DNA from: Cerrena zonata
Lineage: Eukaryota; Basidiomycota; Agaricomycetes; Polyporales; Cerrenaceae
DNA length: 64,000 nt
Assembly (NCBI GenBank): GCA_038087015.1
Contig: JASBNA010000088.1
Coordinates: 84,113 to 148,112, forward strand
Direction of reading: 5' to 3'
The notes beneath the pieces are model-generated. The model saw only the letters and a list, made by a program, of their open reading frames with translations. It searched no databases and had not been told where the DNA came from. The translations under genes and the position numbers were made by a program. Positions 1 to 13,299 of the stretch are shown here, in pieces. Position 1 is the stretch's first letter. Each line of letters begins with the position of its first letter.

Positions 1-139
1 AAATAATGCAGACATATGCTCAATATCGGTTTTAGTATCAAGCATCATTATATCCTTGTGTCGTGTGTTCCTGCATCTTTTCAGTATTCGGGATTGTAAC
101 ACTTGACACGTGTGACCTCGAATTCGCTTTCGTCTAGGA

Positions 140-2160
140 ATGGTAAAGTCGACCTTGGCGAGGCTTTTGTTTCTCGATTTTCAGATCTCTCGCTATCTGG
201 AATATAACGACCGTGGTACCTATTCGACATCTTTTATTTCATTTCAACAGCCCAAGGTCATCTACCTCGGTATTTACAGCCAACTTGATTCTTCCTCGTA
301 CCTTCGATTTCCTCAATTGCCAAGATTTACCATGCACGAAACATATGGCTTTCCGGACTCCTTGATGTAAGCTACTTCTTTCCTAGGCTGATGTTTGCGT
401 CTAAATGAAGCTTTTCGCTCCCTGATTATCGTACATCACTGAGGACCCACTGTTAAGGCATGTGGGTTAGGGTTACTGTCGTCTACGTTTGATATCTGTA
501 TCGACAGAGCTAGTGTCGGTTCCTGAGAGGTTCCCCGACTGAAAGGCTGCTTTAGCTCGTCATTTTGGTCTGAGGATCATAGCGAACCAAAAGCAAAGCT
601 CGGGCCGATTGCATATGTAACTGGGCACAGTACTGCCTGGTCACTCCCTTTCCCTCGTGATGTGAACGGTCATAAACGGCATTGGATCGGTGAGATACAG
701 TGTCTACGGAGAGGTGGTGAACCGGAATTCGAGAGGACGTCAGTCGCGGCGGCTCCGGGATAGAAGTCGAGAAGCCTGGATGCGGTCTTTCCACACTCGG
801 AGACGTGGCTTCCCCATTTGCTGCCATTGACAGCTCTATTCCCCCCTCCGCGATGTTCCCTCTCTCCCTTCTCCTGAGTCGCTCCCTAACTTCGTTACCT
901 CTCTCATACGACAGTACCCCTTGCGACTAGCCAATCAGGACCTCAAATCAACAATGTCGTGACAATATCCTGTCCCACAAGATGCACCGTGTTCACCAAC
1001 CTATCCAATCCTTCTATCCTATCCCGTGGAAGTCCTTCGATGCTCAGTAGAAGGCAGTTGATGAGTTTGTCGAGACGGTTTCGTTTGGAGATCGGGCACG
1101 TCATTAGACATTCCTTCGGGGTGGTGAGCATCCTCTTTCTCTTTCTGCCCGAGTGTCTATGGATAGACCATGCAGAACACATCGCTTGCATAGAATATAA
1201 CACACCATGGCGATCTCTGGTTGTGGTACCCTCGATGCCAGACTCGAAATGCCATCAACCAGAATCCTGAGTCTCAGTACGTTCCCCTGTCTGTATTAGT
1301 ACGTGGTTTTCAGACTTCTACTATGAAGACTGCGGAGGCAATCGAGCTCAAGTTCACACTGTTCGATCAGGAAGATTGCTCAATCTCTACACTCGTCATC
1401 TTCTACGCTCGGCTTATCTTCATAATACAATCTACGCGAAATCGAGCGCAATATCCCCCCGTACCCCCAAAGAACTTCTGGTCAACAGCATCACTCTCGA
1501 GCCCTCCTATTGAAGATTCATATACGGCCTACGGCCTGGGTAAATGCGAGTGGGGGACATCGAACAGAATGCCTGAAGCTCTTAAAGTGTCGATTCAGTC
1601 CCTAGGTAAGTGGGTATATCCCGGTCTCGGATCTCCAACGATCCGTCCAATCCCTCCACCCTACTGACTTCTTATCTCGCAAAACACGTAGATTTCGTAC
1701 TCTCGGCCATGGACATTCTACGCATACAACTTGTATCTATCGCCACTCGACACTCTTCCGCACTTCTACTCGTGCCTCCGGTACCGTATATATTTGATGT
1801 TGGGGGTACCTCGGTACCCGGGGTCAGGCTCTCGGGGGATGTTCTTCTGAAACAGATCTCGAACCTTGACCCATTTTACTGTACAGTCTGCATCGTTGCC
1901 TCTGACGTTTCTACCTTGCTGTACCCGATTCTCCGTTTTGCTCTGCCTGTCTGGTCTCACGAAGCCTCATATCGTTCCCTCATTGATTACCTGTCCTTGG
2001 TGACTTTACTTTCCGCACCAGCGGTCGCCGATCTCTACACGTACTCGTCACTCGTGTCGAAAAGGGTTCTTGGACGTTTGCTCTCTCCACGATGCTACTG
2101 TTCTAGTAGATCGACTTGGCTCTCGCCCACGAAATCGTAAAAACCTCATCCCCCAATGTC
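140..2160 (+). pseudogene. Decayed plus-strand gene relic, copy 1
   Basis: No continuous gene is readable, but this block is repeated in diverged form at about 7.15-9.0 kb and 13.3-14.6 kb, each time next to a DUF6535 gene. Shared landmarks include a GTCGAGACGGTTTCGTTTGG stretch near 1071 and a stretch ending in CTCTTTCTCTTTCTGCCCGAG near 1150. Short open stretches in several frames (959-1270, 1221-1667, 1610-2140) look like fragments of one intron-bearing gene broken by frameshifts. Translated fragments are leucine-rich and loosely resemble the leucine-rich part of basidiomycete F-box proteins; that is a guess. A fragment near 1945-2010 reappears near 34.02-34.07 kb. Confidence 0.35.
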
Positions 2161-3011
2161 ACATTACATAGGCGATGGACCGAGAGATGAATGAAGTTAG
2201 ACGTCCGCGTCGACCCTAGGTCGTCCTTCACTGCAGAAGTCGCTGACAGCGGTCGTAGCGACCATTGCTTGTCTTCTTTAATATAACCTCATTTTACGAT
2301 GCCGACAACCCTTCCACAAGCGGATATCGCCCCGAAGGCATGTGGCGCCTTTCTAGGCAGAAAGAAGTCGATGGAATGTTCTCTTGCAGATTCGAGGACG
2401 CGACTTGCTCATCTGTAGGGCGTTGCCAGCATACTTCCTCAGACAATATATATGTCTACTACACCTTCTCGTTTACATATACAGAGGTATTGAGTAAAGC
2501 CCGTGTTACAGTCTCGATTGAGTTCTATCTCACTAAGCTTAGCCGATGGGGGTACTATTTCGACATACCTATTGGTCGATCACGAATTCTAGTGCTCCTA
2601 CTCTCCCCTCTCCCCAATCATTTTTGTCTGTATCGCAGGCCACCATCGACCGGTAAACAATATGCTAATGAATATGCGAACTCCTCAAGTCATCAGATCA
2701 ATTTACCAGATCGATTTACCATTCTACTTTCACAGCTAAGAAGGTTCAAACTCGGAAGATGTGGGGAGAATTTACGAAACGCGAAGTAAAGCGTCGATCC
2801 TCCATGAAGAAACTAGACCTCTGTACAATGCGTCTTGCCATATATCTCTTGTTTCCACCCCGTCAATCTATTAAACATGCCACTCGCAACCATTGTCGAA
2901 ATCCTTCGGTGTAAAGGTAGTCAATATCATTCATGCTATGATGGGAGCATTGCAAACTACATAGTTACAAGGAGGGGTAACAAAAGCGAGTGTTATTTGT
3001 CATATCAATGT
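2161..3011. other. Array spacer downstream of DUF6535 copy 1
   Basis: No gene is supported. The last 200 bases (CCACTCGCAACCATTGTC and a CATTCATGCTATGATGGGA stretch) recur with changes before copy 2 (about 9.3 kb) and copy 5 (about 35.0 kb), so this is the duplicated 3' flank of the DUF6535 unit. It may hold the transcript end of the minus-strand gene. Confidence 0.5.
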
Positions 3012-5386
3012 TTACGGTGTTGGGTCCCACAACTGAAAAAGAAAATGTCTAGTATGATCGAAGTTAGGCCGCCATGTACGAATTAGATCCCCTAGTTTTG
3101 GAATTAATGGCGTCTCCATGAGATGTAGGTCAAAAAGACATGTGTGTATCTGTTCAACACATTTTCGACGAGATGTTTGCCATGATGATCCGTCAGTAGC
3201 AGTTAGAATATTGGCCAGCTCACCCATCACTTCGACAAGAATATCCCGATGTTCCTGTATTACAACTCGAGGAGTGAGATATAATACTTGGGCAAATGTA
3301 GAAATGAAGGCAATCGGGTCGTTTGGAATGTCAGGATCAGAGTCGCTACAAATTTGACTAATCGGCCAAAGGATATCATCCATGTCCAAGTCAGAGTCAA
3401 CATGCGATTGGTTCCAAAGGTGATGGCAGATAGCTCTGGTAGCAGCAACCAGATTCGAGACAAATCGTGACCCTGTGAGCTCACATTAGTGCTTGCATAA
3501 ATGAGTGGGTTGTGTGAGAGCTTACCGATGCCGTATGCCTGCCTCTCATAATTAGATAAGGCTGGGAATAGATAGTCAAAGCCTTCGGGGTGGTTCTCTA
3601 AGGTTCGATGCATTACAGAGTACATGGTGAGAATAGAGTATACTGCTGAGTCTTGGCCTTCGTTTATGAGTCGAATAAACATGGGTAGTGATCCTCGCGG
3701 TACCGGGAAATTCGTGGCTGGAACGTATGCTTCTGATAATGCATAAGTCATTCTGAGATACAGCTCTGCAAGAAACCAAGGAGCGAAGGAAAGGGACAAA
3801 TCACTGATGCGAGATGCAAAGAGTTCGCATGTTTGATGTGTTAATCCCTGGGGTACATCTGGAAGTACCCCTTGGATGATTGGACCTTTGTCTTGCGAAA
3901 AGAGCTTCATACAGCGAAACAACGAGTCCACATCGCACTTCCGAATACAATCTGTAATCGTCTCCTCAAGCTGCTCACCCCGCAGGATTTCTCGTGAGCA
4001 AATGAGGGTAGGTAGGTCCCAGGTGTCATCCTCGCGTACTTTCATCTCCTCGCGAGCCACCCAAGCATTTGACCAGGTATTCAACGAGTCATATAGGTTC
4101 TTGAATCTCCATTTCGTTCTAAACCATGTTGCGGGGATGTAGCTATACAATGCATGACTCAGAGTTTTCAGCCAGGTGTGGTTCCCGACACGGATTCGCT
4201 GAAGAATACCCTTCAGCATCGGAGTTTTGTACGGGCATTGAGATGAGAATGCCGGGGCAAACGTCGTGAATAAGTAAAAGATGAGCCATAAAATCATGAA
4301 TCCTGTCACTATCCATGTGACGACCGGGTTCAGATCGTGGAAGAATGCAGTGAGGCCAATGAAGAAAAGGAGGAGGGCGAGCTGGAGGAGAAGTGGGAGG
4401 GCAGCGGCGATCTCGAACACTTGCCACCTCTGTACACCAACTTCTCGGAAGAAGCGAACCCTGATCTGTTGATGTGGATCTTGAGTATCGCGTGCCATGA
4501 GTTCATGGATCCATTGTTTGACGAGAATTCCAAGGGATGCGGTTACGAGGGCGAAAACGAGACTCAACAGCCAAAGTGTATTGATTAGGACAGAGAACCG
4601 CATAGGGACAAATGATGGGGTAGTGAATGCGGGCATGGTCGAGTTGACGAGATTTCCAGAGAGCGTGAGACTGGCTATCTGGGCTGAGAGCCGGAGTAAA
4701 ATCTGATTGGTTGTATCTTCGGGTTGTTGTTGTAACATTTTGTATGATTCGATGATGAATGCCGTAATCACAGCAGAGAACAGACCAGCCTTGTCGTGAA
4801 CAGAAAGTCAGCATAAAGGACAAGCAAACCTAACAAAGATACCCACAAAGACAAGGAGGGTATCGATGTCCTCCTTCACATCCTCCACTCGAGCTCGATC
4901 ATATTGACGAAGTAGATCTGAGATTCTCCCCCACCCAGTACGGTCGGACTCGATCTTCACTCGATGTACTTTATCTTCGGTTTTCGGAACTGTGTCCTAT
5001 ATTCAATCTGATCTTTAGCACCTCAACGATGTGATGCAATATAGGAAGCGCACCTTCTCTGTAGGAGGAGACTGCTCTCCTGTCTGATGCTGTTCATCTC
5101 CCAGAGATGTGGTAACAGATGGGACCGTTTCCGCCTCAGTTTCTTGTGGTCCTTGGGGAGGAGTAGACGCAGCTTGAAGAGCCTGTGAGCTTTCGACTGG
5201 TGGAATAGTCTGAGCTAAGTTTGGCCCAGAGTCTTCATTCTCATGTACTGATCTCTCTACCTCTACAACCTCGTCATCATGTCTTGAAGGTGAGATTCGG
5301 ATTGGGTCTCTGTCCGAGTTGGAATTCGAAGCGCTTGAGGACCTGGATCTCCGGCTCCGTCTACTCTTTCTAGAGGAAGAGGACAT
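3012..5386 (-). CDS. DUF6535-domain membrane protein, array copy 1
   Basis: Four exons can be read on the minus strand: 5386-5054, 4996-4847, 4789-3526 and 3472-3012, all with GT-AG introns of 53-57 nt that keep the frame. Exon 1 encodes a Ser/Arg-rich low-complexity start (SSSRKSRRSRRSRSSS) and an acidic linker. Exon 2 holds the conserved DRTGWGRISDLLRQYDRARV block. Exon 3 holds the DUF6535 core with four likely membrane segments: AGLFSAVITAFII, NTLWLLSLVFALVTASLGIL, LPLLLQLALLLFFIGLTAFF and WIVTGFMILWLIFYLF, separated by the charged ELMARDTQDP loop. Exon 4 is a hydrophilic C-terminal region ending near LIRTWRPNFDHTR. The family is expanded in Agaricomycetes and its function is unknown. No stop or frameshift is seen, so this copy seems intact. 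The start was chosen because the MSSSS start is shared by copies 1-5. Confidence 0.85.
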
Positions 5387-7150
5387 TGAAAGTATAGTTC
5401 TAGAGAGGTAGTGTTCAGTAGATGTGTTGTTGTGGTAGAAGGAGGGTAAAAATACAACCAAACCACCAGGCGGTGAACATGCTTTGTGTCAGGCTTCCAT
5501 GCCTTCTTGACGTTTCGTGTGAACTTCTGCTTATAGAGACTCCATCAATCTAGCAACATCTTTGTATATCCGCTTCTGTGTATACTCACCACTGCAGATG
5601 ACAAAGTCTCTGCCTTCTGTCCGTCCGTGTCTCTCAAGTTGGTCTTTCCTACTTACATTCCATATCCGTCTTTACACTGTGATCGATGCTTACATAAAAC
5701 ACTTACGATTTCTTTCCCCAGTTCCTTGTTGTCACTCACCGACTTCTTCAACAACGGCGACGACACGAAAAGAGGTATTATACTTGATTCTAGCTCGTCT
5801 TTGCCTAGATCATTCCGCTTGGCCTTCAAGAAGTCCAAGTGGGTGCCCGTCATCTGCGCGAGGTTTTCGAATTCGTGCTTCTGCTCCATCTGGTTTTTGG
5901 TATAGACAAGCCACAAGGTGAACGTCTCAATACTCTCTCGGGCCACCGCGTATCTATGGGATTTTCTCCGTTTCCTCACTACACAGAGGAAAACTATGAT
6001 AGGTCTCGGTCAGCCACTCTCCCAATCAACTTTGCTCAGCTTCTCTGGGCTCTCAATGGAAAGACGCTTCAACTCCAAACCCGAATCACCTCTAGGTTCT
6101 AGGTCAACACCCTCAAGACTTACTGAAAATTCATCCTCAAGTCTGAACTTCGCTCGACATCCAGTGTACGACGATTCAGTCGCCGCAGACATGTTGCTCA
6201 GTGTCGATTATCTTAATCGCTCCGACTCTTGATAAACCCCTGGCATCACACCTCTCTTCGTGGACCGCAATACTTCTGGATTCTTGTATCGTCTCTGTGC
6301 TTATGCATTCTCAACTATAGTAACCTTGCCTTATCACATTACTGCCCCCGAGTTGATCTCCGACGAGACTCTATGATTTATGGGGTTGTCAAATACATTG
6401 TGTGTCCCTCACGTACCCGTTGGTTTATCCTTCTTATTCGTTGTGTTGGAGACGTCAAAAATCTCAACACGTGGTAAGTATTATTGGCTCTTAAATAGGA
6501 TATACACTGTTAACCTCCGTTCTCGCAGAATACGAATGCACGTGCACGTCGATGCAATCAAGTTTGTCATCTCAGATTTTATGTATACCGATGAGTTATT
6601 GCCAAACCGACTCCAAATACCAGTGTACCCTTACTTGATCGCGCCCTGTCCTGGGCCCTTTCCGCCGCTTAGGCTGTTTCACTCTAGTCCGACTTCAGTA
6701 GGCTCTCACTATATCAGTGCGTTTGGATATGACGTTCATTTGGAGTGGACTAAAGGAGCTCCTTTTTATAGCCGCTGAATTCAGATCTACACCTCGCGTA
6801 TGTCTTTAATATTCATCATACCCTTCACGATCAACATCGCAACATCCCGGTATCCTCTTGGACAGTATCATCGACACTTATGCAGTGTGCCCTTCACTCG
6901 TGTTCCTTTTTCCACCTCAACAAGCTCTGTGTCGCCTCTGACATTCACATTCCCTCATCCTCTCCTCCCAGTCTTTCCCAGCGATCTGCATTGCAAAACA
7001 CCCTCCCCTCTCTTACACCGGGTACTGTCCTCGATGGCGTTAGTTTATTGACCGACATTTCTGGCTGAGTACCATTCCCTCGAAATGTTCATTGATGACG
7101 GCGAGGATATCTCTGGCCATTCTTTTTGTATCAAGCATCATCATTTATCG
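5387..7150. other. Upstream spacer of copy 1, duplicated upstream of copy 2
   Basis: The first 110 bases upstream of the start (AGAGAGGTAGTG to AACATGCTTT) are nearly identical at 11.82-11.92 kb upstream of copy 2, and probably hold the promoter. Further out, blocks at 5.6-6.2 kb match 12.1-12.6 kb (for example AAACCCGAATCACCTC near 6080 and 12538) and blocks at 6.6-6.8 kb match 12.7-12.85 kb. The short open frames here do not form a recognisable gene. Confidence 0.5.
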
Positions 7151-7152
7151 GA

Positions 7153-9012
7153 CTACGATGAATTTCGATTCTTGTGTTGCTTGCGCATATTCTCATCTTC
7201 TGGAACTATCACACTAGATGTTAATCCTCTATTATCTCTCGTCTGAGATCTACCATAGCGAGGCTTGGGGTTTCTCGAGCCTCGAGTCCTTCTATCCAAA
7301 ATACAATGACCGTGATACATGCTCGATTGATCGATAATTCTCCACGTTTCTAGTCTCATCCAGCGGTCCAAGTTACGACATTCATATCACATTTAACTCT
7401 ATCCCCCACATTCTCGTCTCTATTCTTGAGAGGTTCTCAGAGTTGCAGGGTTCTCTATCCTGTCACTGTGTTATGACGGCCATCGCCTCGGTCCTCAAAG
7501 ACAGAAGGAGAACGCAGAGCTCGGGTCGATTCTAGACATAGCTGGCTACGATTTCCCGGTTACTCCGCCTTCATGATGTGGATGACCATGAACTCACGAT
7601 CATGGCATTGGATCGGTGAGATGCAGCTGTCGAACGAAGAGAAAGCGAGAGGACGTCAGTCGCGGCGGCTCTCGGTTAGAAGTCGAGAAGCTGAGAAGTC
7701 TCAATGCATGCGGTCCTTCCTTCTACACTCGGAGATGCGAGTTCCTTATTTGCTGCCGTTGACAGCTGCACGGAAACTCTATTTCCCTCCGCGATGTTCC
7801 CTCTCTTCCTTCTCCTGAGTCGCTCCCTATCACGCGTGCAAATCTTGCGTTACCTCTCTCAGACGACAGTACTCCTTGCAATTGGCCAATCAGGACCTCA
7901 AATCGACAATGTTGTGACAATATCTCATCTCACAAATCATACCACGTATACTGACCTATCTAATGCTTCTCTCTTGGTCGTGTATCATCCCATGAAAGTC
8001 CTTCGGAGCTCAGTGGTTCTCAGTACAAGGAGATTTAGACTGGTTGACGAGTTTGTCGTTTGGAGATCACGGACCTCAGTAGACATTCTTTTGGAGTGGT
8101 GCTAGTAAGCCTCCTCTTTCTCTTTCTATCCGAGTATTGATGTATAGGCTATGTACAACACATCGCTTGCATAGAAGACAACGCAAGATAGCAAGTGCAA
8201 TGCCGATTTCGAGCCGGGTACTCTCAACACCAGACTTGAAATGCCAGGATCACGAGTCTCAGTACGTCACCCTGTCTATACCAAACTCTCACGGTTTTCT
8301 TAGACTTCTATAAAGACTGCGGAGGAAATCGAGCTCATATTCACACTGTTCGATCGAGAAAGATCGTTTTACTGTCATTCTCTGTCATGTCGTCCAAGCG
8401 GTTCGTGTTATTCCGCATCCTCTACGCTTCTCATCTTCTACGCTCAGCCTATCTCACTAGTGCAGTACACCCGAAATCGATCCCGATATCCCCTCAACAA
8501 CGACACTCTACAGTGACGTTTACCCTGGACTTCTCGACGACACACACCGTACCTACTCTTATGAAGATTCAGAGTAAGATCTACTTGATAACACCCGATT
8601 GCAACTTGGGACTGTAAACAACATGCTTTCGTTGAAGATACATGGGCGTGGGCGAAGGACTAGTGAGTTTTTTTCCGTCGTCATACTCATTCGTAAACCC
8701 TCATCACTATTAGATACTCCGACGGTCGAAAAGACAAGCCGACAGGTGCGACGATGGTGTGCGAATCCCTCAATACTAGACTCGACATGCACAGTACGTT
8801 CCATCACCCCTCTACGTATCTCTGTACTCTTCGATCTTGTTTCATCCTTTAGCTTACATCGGACGGTTACTGCAAAGAGACCTGAGGCTGCCGAGTGCAC
8901 ATTTACGTTATTAATGCGGTCTCTTGGATATAACTTCATATTCACTTCACGATGCCAGCAACCGTTGAACAAGCGGGTACTGCTCCGAAGTCGTGAGAAG
9001 GTAGGGAAATAA
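7153..9012 (+). pseudogene. Decayed plus-strand gene relic, copy 2
   Basis: This is the second copy of the relic at 140-2160. Shared landmarks are a CTCGAGCCTCGAGTCCTTCT stretch (7275, also near 13371), a GCATTGGATCGGTGAGAT stretch (7606, with related sequence near 683 and 13612), a CGAGAGGACGTCAG stretch and a CCAATCAGGACCTCAAATC stretch. Fragments such as 7704-8105 stay open for over 130 codons and are Leu/Ser-rich, but other frames are needed before and after. Several frameshifts therefore separate it from any intact ancestor. An F-box/LRR-type origin is possible but not shown. Confidence 0.4.
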
Positions 9013-9442
9013 ATCGAGGGGCCTCCGGGATATAGTTGAAAAGTTTGAGAATCAAGTACGGTGACTGATGCATTCTTCTCGACGATCAGATATGCATCTT
9101 TCGATGCTCTTGTATTTGTCTCCTCTCATGCCCTGAGTGGAGTTCAAATCTCTGAGGTGCTCATGTCACTGAAAAGGTTATCGAAATATTACTGTTGAAA
9201 TCCGTGGCCGTAAGATCATAGATTCTATCAGATTGTAAGTGGCTCTTAGGTTGTCTTTTTTTGCATGTGTGCTCACGTTGATACGATCCTGAATACGCCA
9301 CTCGCAGCCATTGTCAGAATCCCCCTGTTATGGTCAATCTCATTCATGCTATCATGGGAACATTGCAGACTGTGTATGTACAGTAAGAAATAATGAAAAA
9401 AAGGTTTTATTCGTCATATTAATCTTTACAATAGCGATTACA
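9013..9442. other. 3' flank of DUF6535 copy 2
   Basis: Non-coding duplicated flank. The CCGTAAGATCATAGATTC to GTGTGCTCACG stretch near 9208 corresponds to CCGTAAAATCCGAGGTTC near 14877 and 30779, and to a similar stretch near 34890. No gene is seen. Confidence 0.45.
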
Positions 9443-11813
9443 TTAATGATCCCACCAAGGCCTTGTCTGGCCGAAGCCAGGCTTCCATGAGCGAATTACA
9501 TCTTGTAGCTTTGGTATCAACTGTGTATCCACGAGGTATCTGCACGTAAGACATTGGTATGTCAATTCAACATATTCTTGACGAGACCTTGACCATGATG
9601 ACCCGTCAGTAACAGTTAGAATGTTGGCAAGGTCATCCATGACTTCGAAAATAATGGCCCGATGTTCCTGTATTACATCTCGAGGAATCAGTGAACATAA
9701 TACTTTGACAAAGGTAGAAATCAAGGGAATCTGGTCAGTCTGAATGTCACGAATCCAATAAGAGATGCCAGAAAAATCTAGGTCATCCAAATCTACGCCA
9801 TCCCAACTTTCTATCCCGAAGTACGTCCGTACACGATGGCAAATATCTCTGGTTGCAGCAACCAAGTTTGGAATAAATCGCGCTCCTGTTGAGCGTATAT
9901 CAATGCTTGCATAGATGAATGAGCTGTGAGAGCTTACCAATCCCGTATGCTTTCTTCTCATCTTCAGTGACCAATAGGTCCTTGAATAGAGGCTTAAAGT
10001 GTTCGAGATGATCCTCCATGGTACGGCGCCTTATGAAGTCCATGGTGAGGATTGAATATAATGCCGGGTCCGGACCTTCGTTTATGAGCCGAATATGCAA
10101 GGGTAGTGACAATTCCAGGATTGGGGGTCCTCCGAATGTGTCTAGGTTGTAATTATATATCTCCAATGATACATAGGTCATTGCGTCATGCAGCTCTTTA
10201 AGAGTCCACTGAAGACTCCACTGTTCATTGAAGTTGAGAGGCAAATCGCCGATGTGGGATGCAATGAGTTCGCATGTTTGACGAGTCAATCCCCGAGGTA
10301 AATCTGGAAGAATGCCTGGGATGACTGGATGTTTCTTTCGTAAGTTCAACGTGATATAATTGAACGCTGACGCCACATGGAACTTCCGAAAACAGTCTGT
10401 AATCGTCTCCTCAAGCTGCTCGCCTCGAAGGATCTCTTGTGAGCAGGCTAGAGTAGGAATATCCCAGGCGGCACCATTGCGTACTCGAGTCTCTTCGCGA
10501 GACACACAAGCATCCGACCAAGTTTTCACCAAATCGCGTAAGTTTCCACATCTTTGTTTAATTGTCAGCCATGTGTTAGGGATATTGGTATGCAATGTGC
10601 GAGCTAGAGCCTCTAGCCAAGTATGGCTCCCAACACGGATTCGCTGAAGAAGACCCTTCAACATCGGAGTCTTGTATGGGCATTGGGATGAGAACGCGGG
10701 AGCGAACGTTGTGAATAAGTAAAATGAGAGCCATATAATCATGACTCCTGTTACAACCCATGTAACGACCGGGTTCAGATCGTGGAGGAAGGCACTGAGG
10801 CCGACGAAGAAGAGCAGGAGGGCGAGTTGGAGGAGAAGCGGTAGTGCAGCAGCGATCTCGAAGACCTGCCATCTCTGTACGCCAACTTCGCGGAAGAAGC
10901 GGATCTTGACCTGTTGACGGGGATCCTGAGTATCGCGTGCCATGAGCTCGTGGAGCCATTGCTTGACGAGGATGCCGAGGGATGCGGTGATCAAAGAAAA
11001 AGCGAGGCTCAACAGCCACAGCGTATTGATAAGCACTGAGAATCTTGCTGGAACGAATGACGGGGTGGTGAATACGGGGATGGTCGAGTTGACGAAACTC
11101 CCAGAAAGCGTGAGACTGGCTAGCTGGGCGGAGAGTTGGAGTAAGATTTGATTGGTGGTATCTTCGGGCTGTTGCTGTAAGGTCTTGTATGATTCGATGA
11201 TGAACGCAGTGATCACTGCGGAGAACAAACCAGCCTTGAGTAACAAAAGTGAACATGACGAAGAGTACAGCTAAGGAAGATACCCACAAACACCAGGAGA
11301 GTATCGATGTCCTCTTTCACATCCTCCACCCGATCTCGATCGTATTGTCGAATGAGATCTGAGATTCTCCCCCAGCCAGTACGGTCAGACTCGACCTTCA
11401 CCCGATGTACTTTATCTTCAGTATTTGAGGATATATCCTGGGTTTGTGTATCTCCTCTTTAGTAGTCCGTTCATAATACAACACACAAGAGACTCACTTT
11501 GTCATGCATTCTCACTTGCAGGCGTAGCCTGAGCGTCAACTGGGACGGTGTTTGCCTCGCCTTCCTGCCAGTGTGGATTCCGGAGAGGAGTGGGTGCAGC
11601 CTCAAGAGGCTGTGAGCTTTGGACTGGTGAGCTGAGCTGAGACACGTCTGGCCCTGAGTGGCAGTTCTCATGTACTGATCTCTCTACCTCTACAACCTCG
11701 TCATCATGTCTTGAAGGTGAGATTCGGATTGGGTCTCTGTCCGAGTTGGAATTCGAAGCGCTTGAGGACCTGGATCTCCGGCTCCGTCTACTCTTTCTAG
11801 AGGAAGAGGACAT
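9443..11813 (-). pseudogene. DUF6535-domain membrane protein, array copy 2 (damaged first exon)
   Basis: The organisation matches copy 1. Exon 3 starts at 11234 with AGLFSAVITAFII and carries all four membrane segments. Exon 4 ends at 9443 with SWKPGFGQTRPWW. The first 49 codons of exon 1 are identical to copy 1. After that the reading frame hits a TGA around 11504-11506, before the expected splice donor. The alternative frame through the GACAAAG|TGAG donor is open but out of phase with the MSSSS start. No donor fitting the phase-0 start of exon 2 (GATATATCC near 11440) was found. An indel in the second half of exon 1 is the simplest explanation. An unusual splice site or an internal start in exon 2 or 3 cannot be excluded. 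Confidence 0.7.
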
Positions 11814-13299
11814 TGAAAGTATATTTCTAGAGAGGTAGTGTTTAGTAGATGTGTTGTTGTGGTAGAAGGAGGGTAAGGATACAGCCAAGCCACCAGGCGG
11901 TGAACATGCTTTCAGTGACCAATCAGGCTCCCATGCCTTCTTCACGTTCCGCTGCTTATCGCCTCGACTCGGTCAACCCACATATGTTCGTCTTTGTGTA
12001 TACTCACCTAGTAGAATCCATATGTGATACTGAAGATTTGCAACAAGTGTATGCCTTCTGTTCGTCCCAAGGTTAGTGTTTCCTACTCACATTCCATATC
12101 CGTCTTCACACTGCGATCAGGGCTTACATAAGACAATCCGACATGCTCTCTCTTTCTCGTCATCGATCACCGTGACTGCAATGACAACAACGACGAAGAG
12201 CCGGACACAGCAACAAGTTGAAGTACTCTGCTTTTACTAATACTAAATTCTACTTCTACCTCATATTGGGTCGTGGCTACGCTTTTCTCCAGCCTAGATC
12301 ATTACACGCTGTCGTTAAGAAATCAAACGAGTGTCCGTCATATGCCCGAAGTTTTCGAATTGGTGCTTCTGCAATCTGCATCTGGTTTCTCCTATCGACG
12401 GGATGAACATCTCGATGCTCTCTTATACGTATTGGTGAGATTATTCTCTTCCCTCGCTACACTATGATAAATCCCGGTCAGCCACAATCCCTTGCCCAGC
12501 TTCTCAGCATTCGATGGAAAAGATACTTCAGTTCCAAACCCGAATCACCTCCAGGTTCCAAGATCACCACCTTCAAGACCTACCGTCAATTCATCCTCAA
12601 GTCTAAACATCGCTTGGTACCAACTATCCTAGCAGTTCCGACTCTTGGCGAACTAGGTGGGCGCCGATGAGTTGTAGGCAACCCGAGTCCAAATACGAGT
12701 GTACCCTTACTTGATCGCGGCCTTTCCGTCATTTTTCACTGTTTCACTCACTCTATTTTGGTAGGCTCTCGCCATGTCAGTGCCATTTGGGTATGGCATT
12801 CATTTGGGGTGGACGGAATGAGGCCTTTTTTTACAACCGCTGAGTCCAGACCTACGCCTAGGCTCGCGTATATTCACAATCAACATCACAACATCTCCAT
12901 CTTGCTCATAAGCCGGGTTAGGCTCATGATAACGTGCTCTTCACTCATGGTCCATTTACTTTCGACAACTGTATCATCGTCTCTGGCGTTCGCACCTAGT
13001 TATGCCAACTCCTCTCTCGCACTCTAGATTGCTTTCATAGAACAGCGATCTGCGTTTCGAAGCGTCCTCTGTAAAGCCACCTGTCTCTCGTACGCTGGGT
13101 AACTTAATATCTCAGTCGACAATACCATTTTTTGTCCCTCGAAATGTTCATTGACAACACGGAGGATATATCTGTCGTCCAACACTTGATACCTTGTTAT
13201 CCTCTTTTGTATCAAGCATCACCACTCGACACGCTGTATGCCAGGATGATTCATTCTTTGTAGTCGATATCACTGTTTGCGCACATTCTAGAGCTCTCA
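11814..13299. other. Upstream spacer of copy 2
   Basis: The 110 bases next to the start are nearly identical to the copy 1 upstream region. The rest is a shortened, diverged version of 5.5-7.1 kb. No gene is supported; open frames are 60-90 codons and not conserved in frame. Confidence 0.45.
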
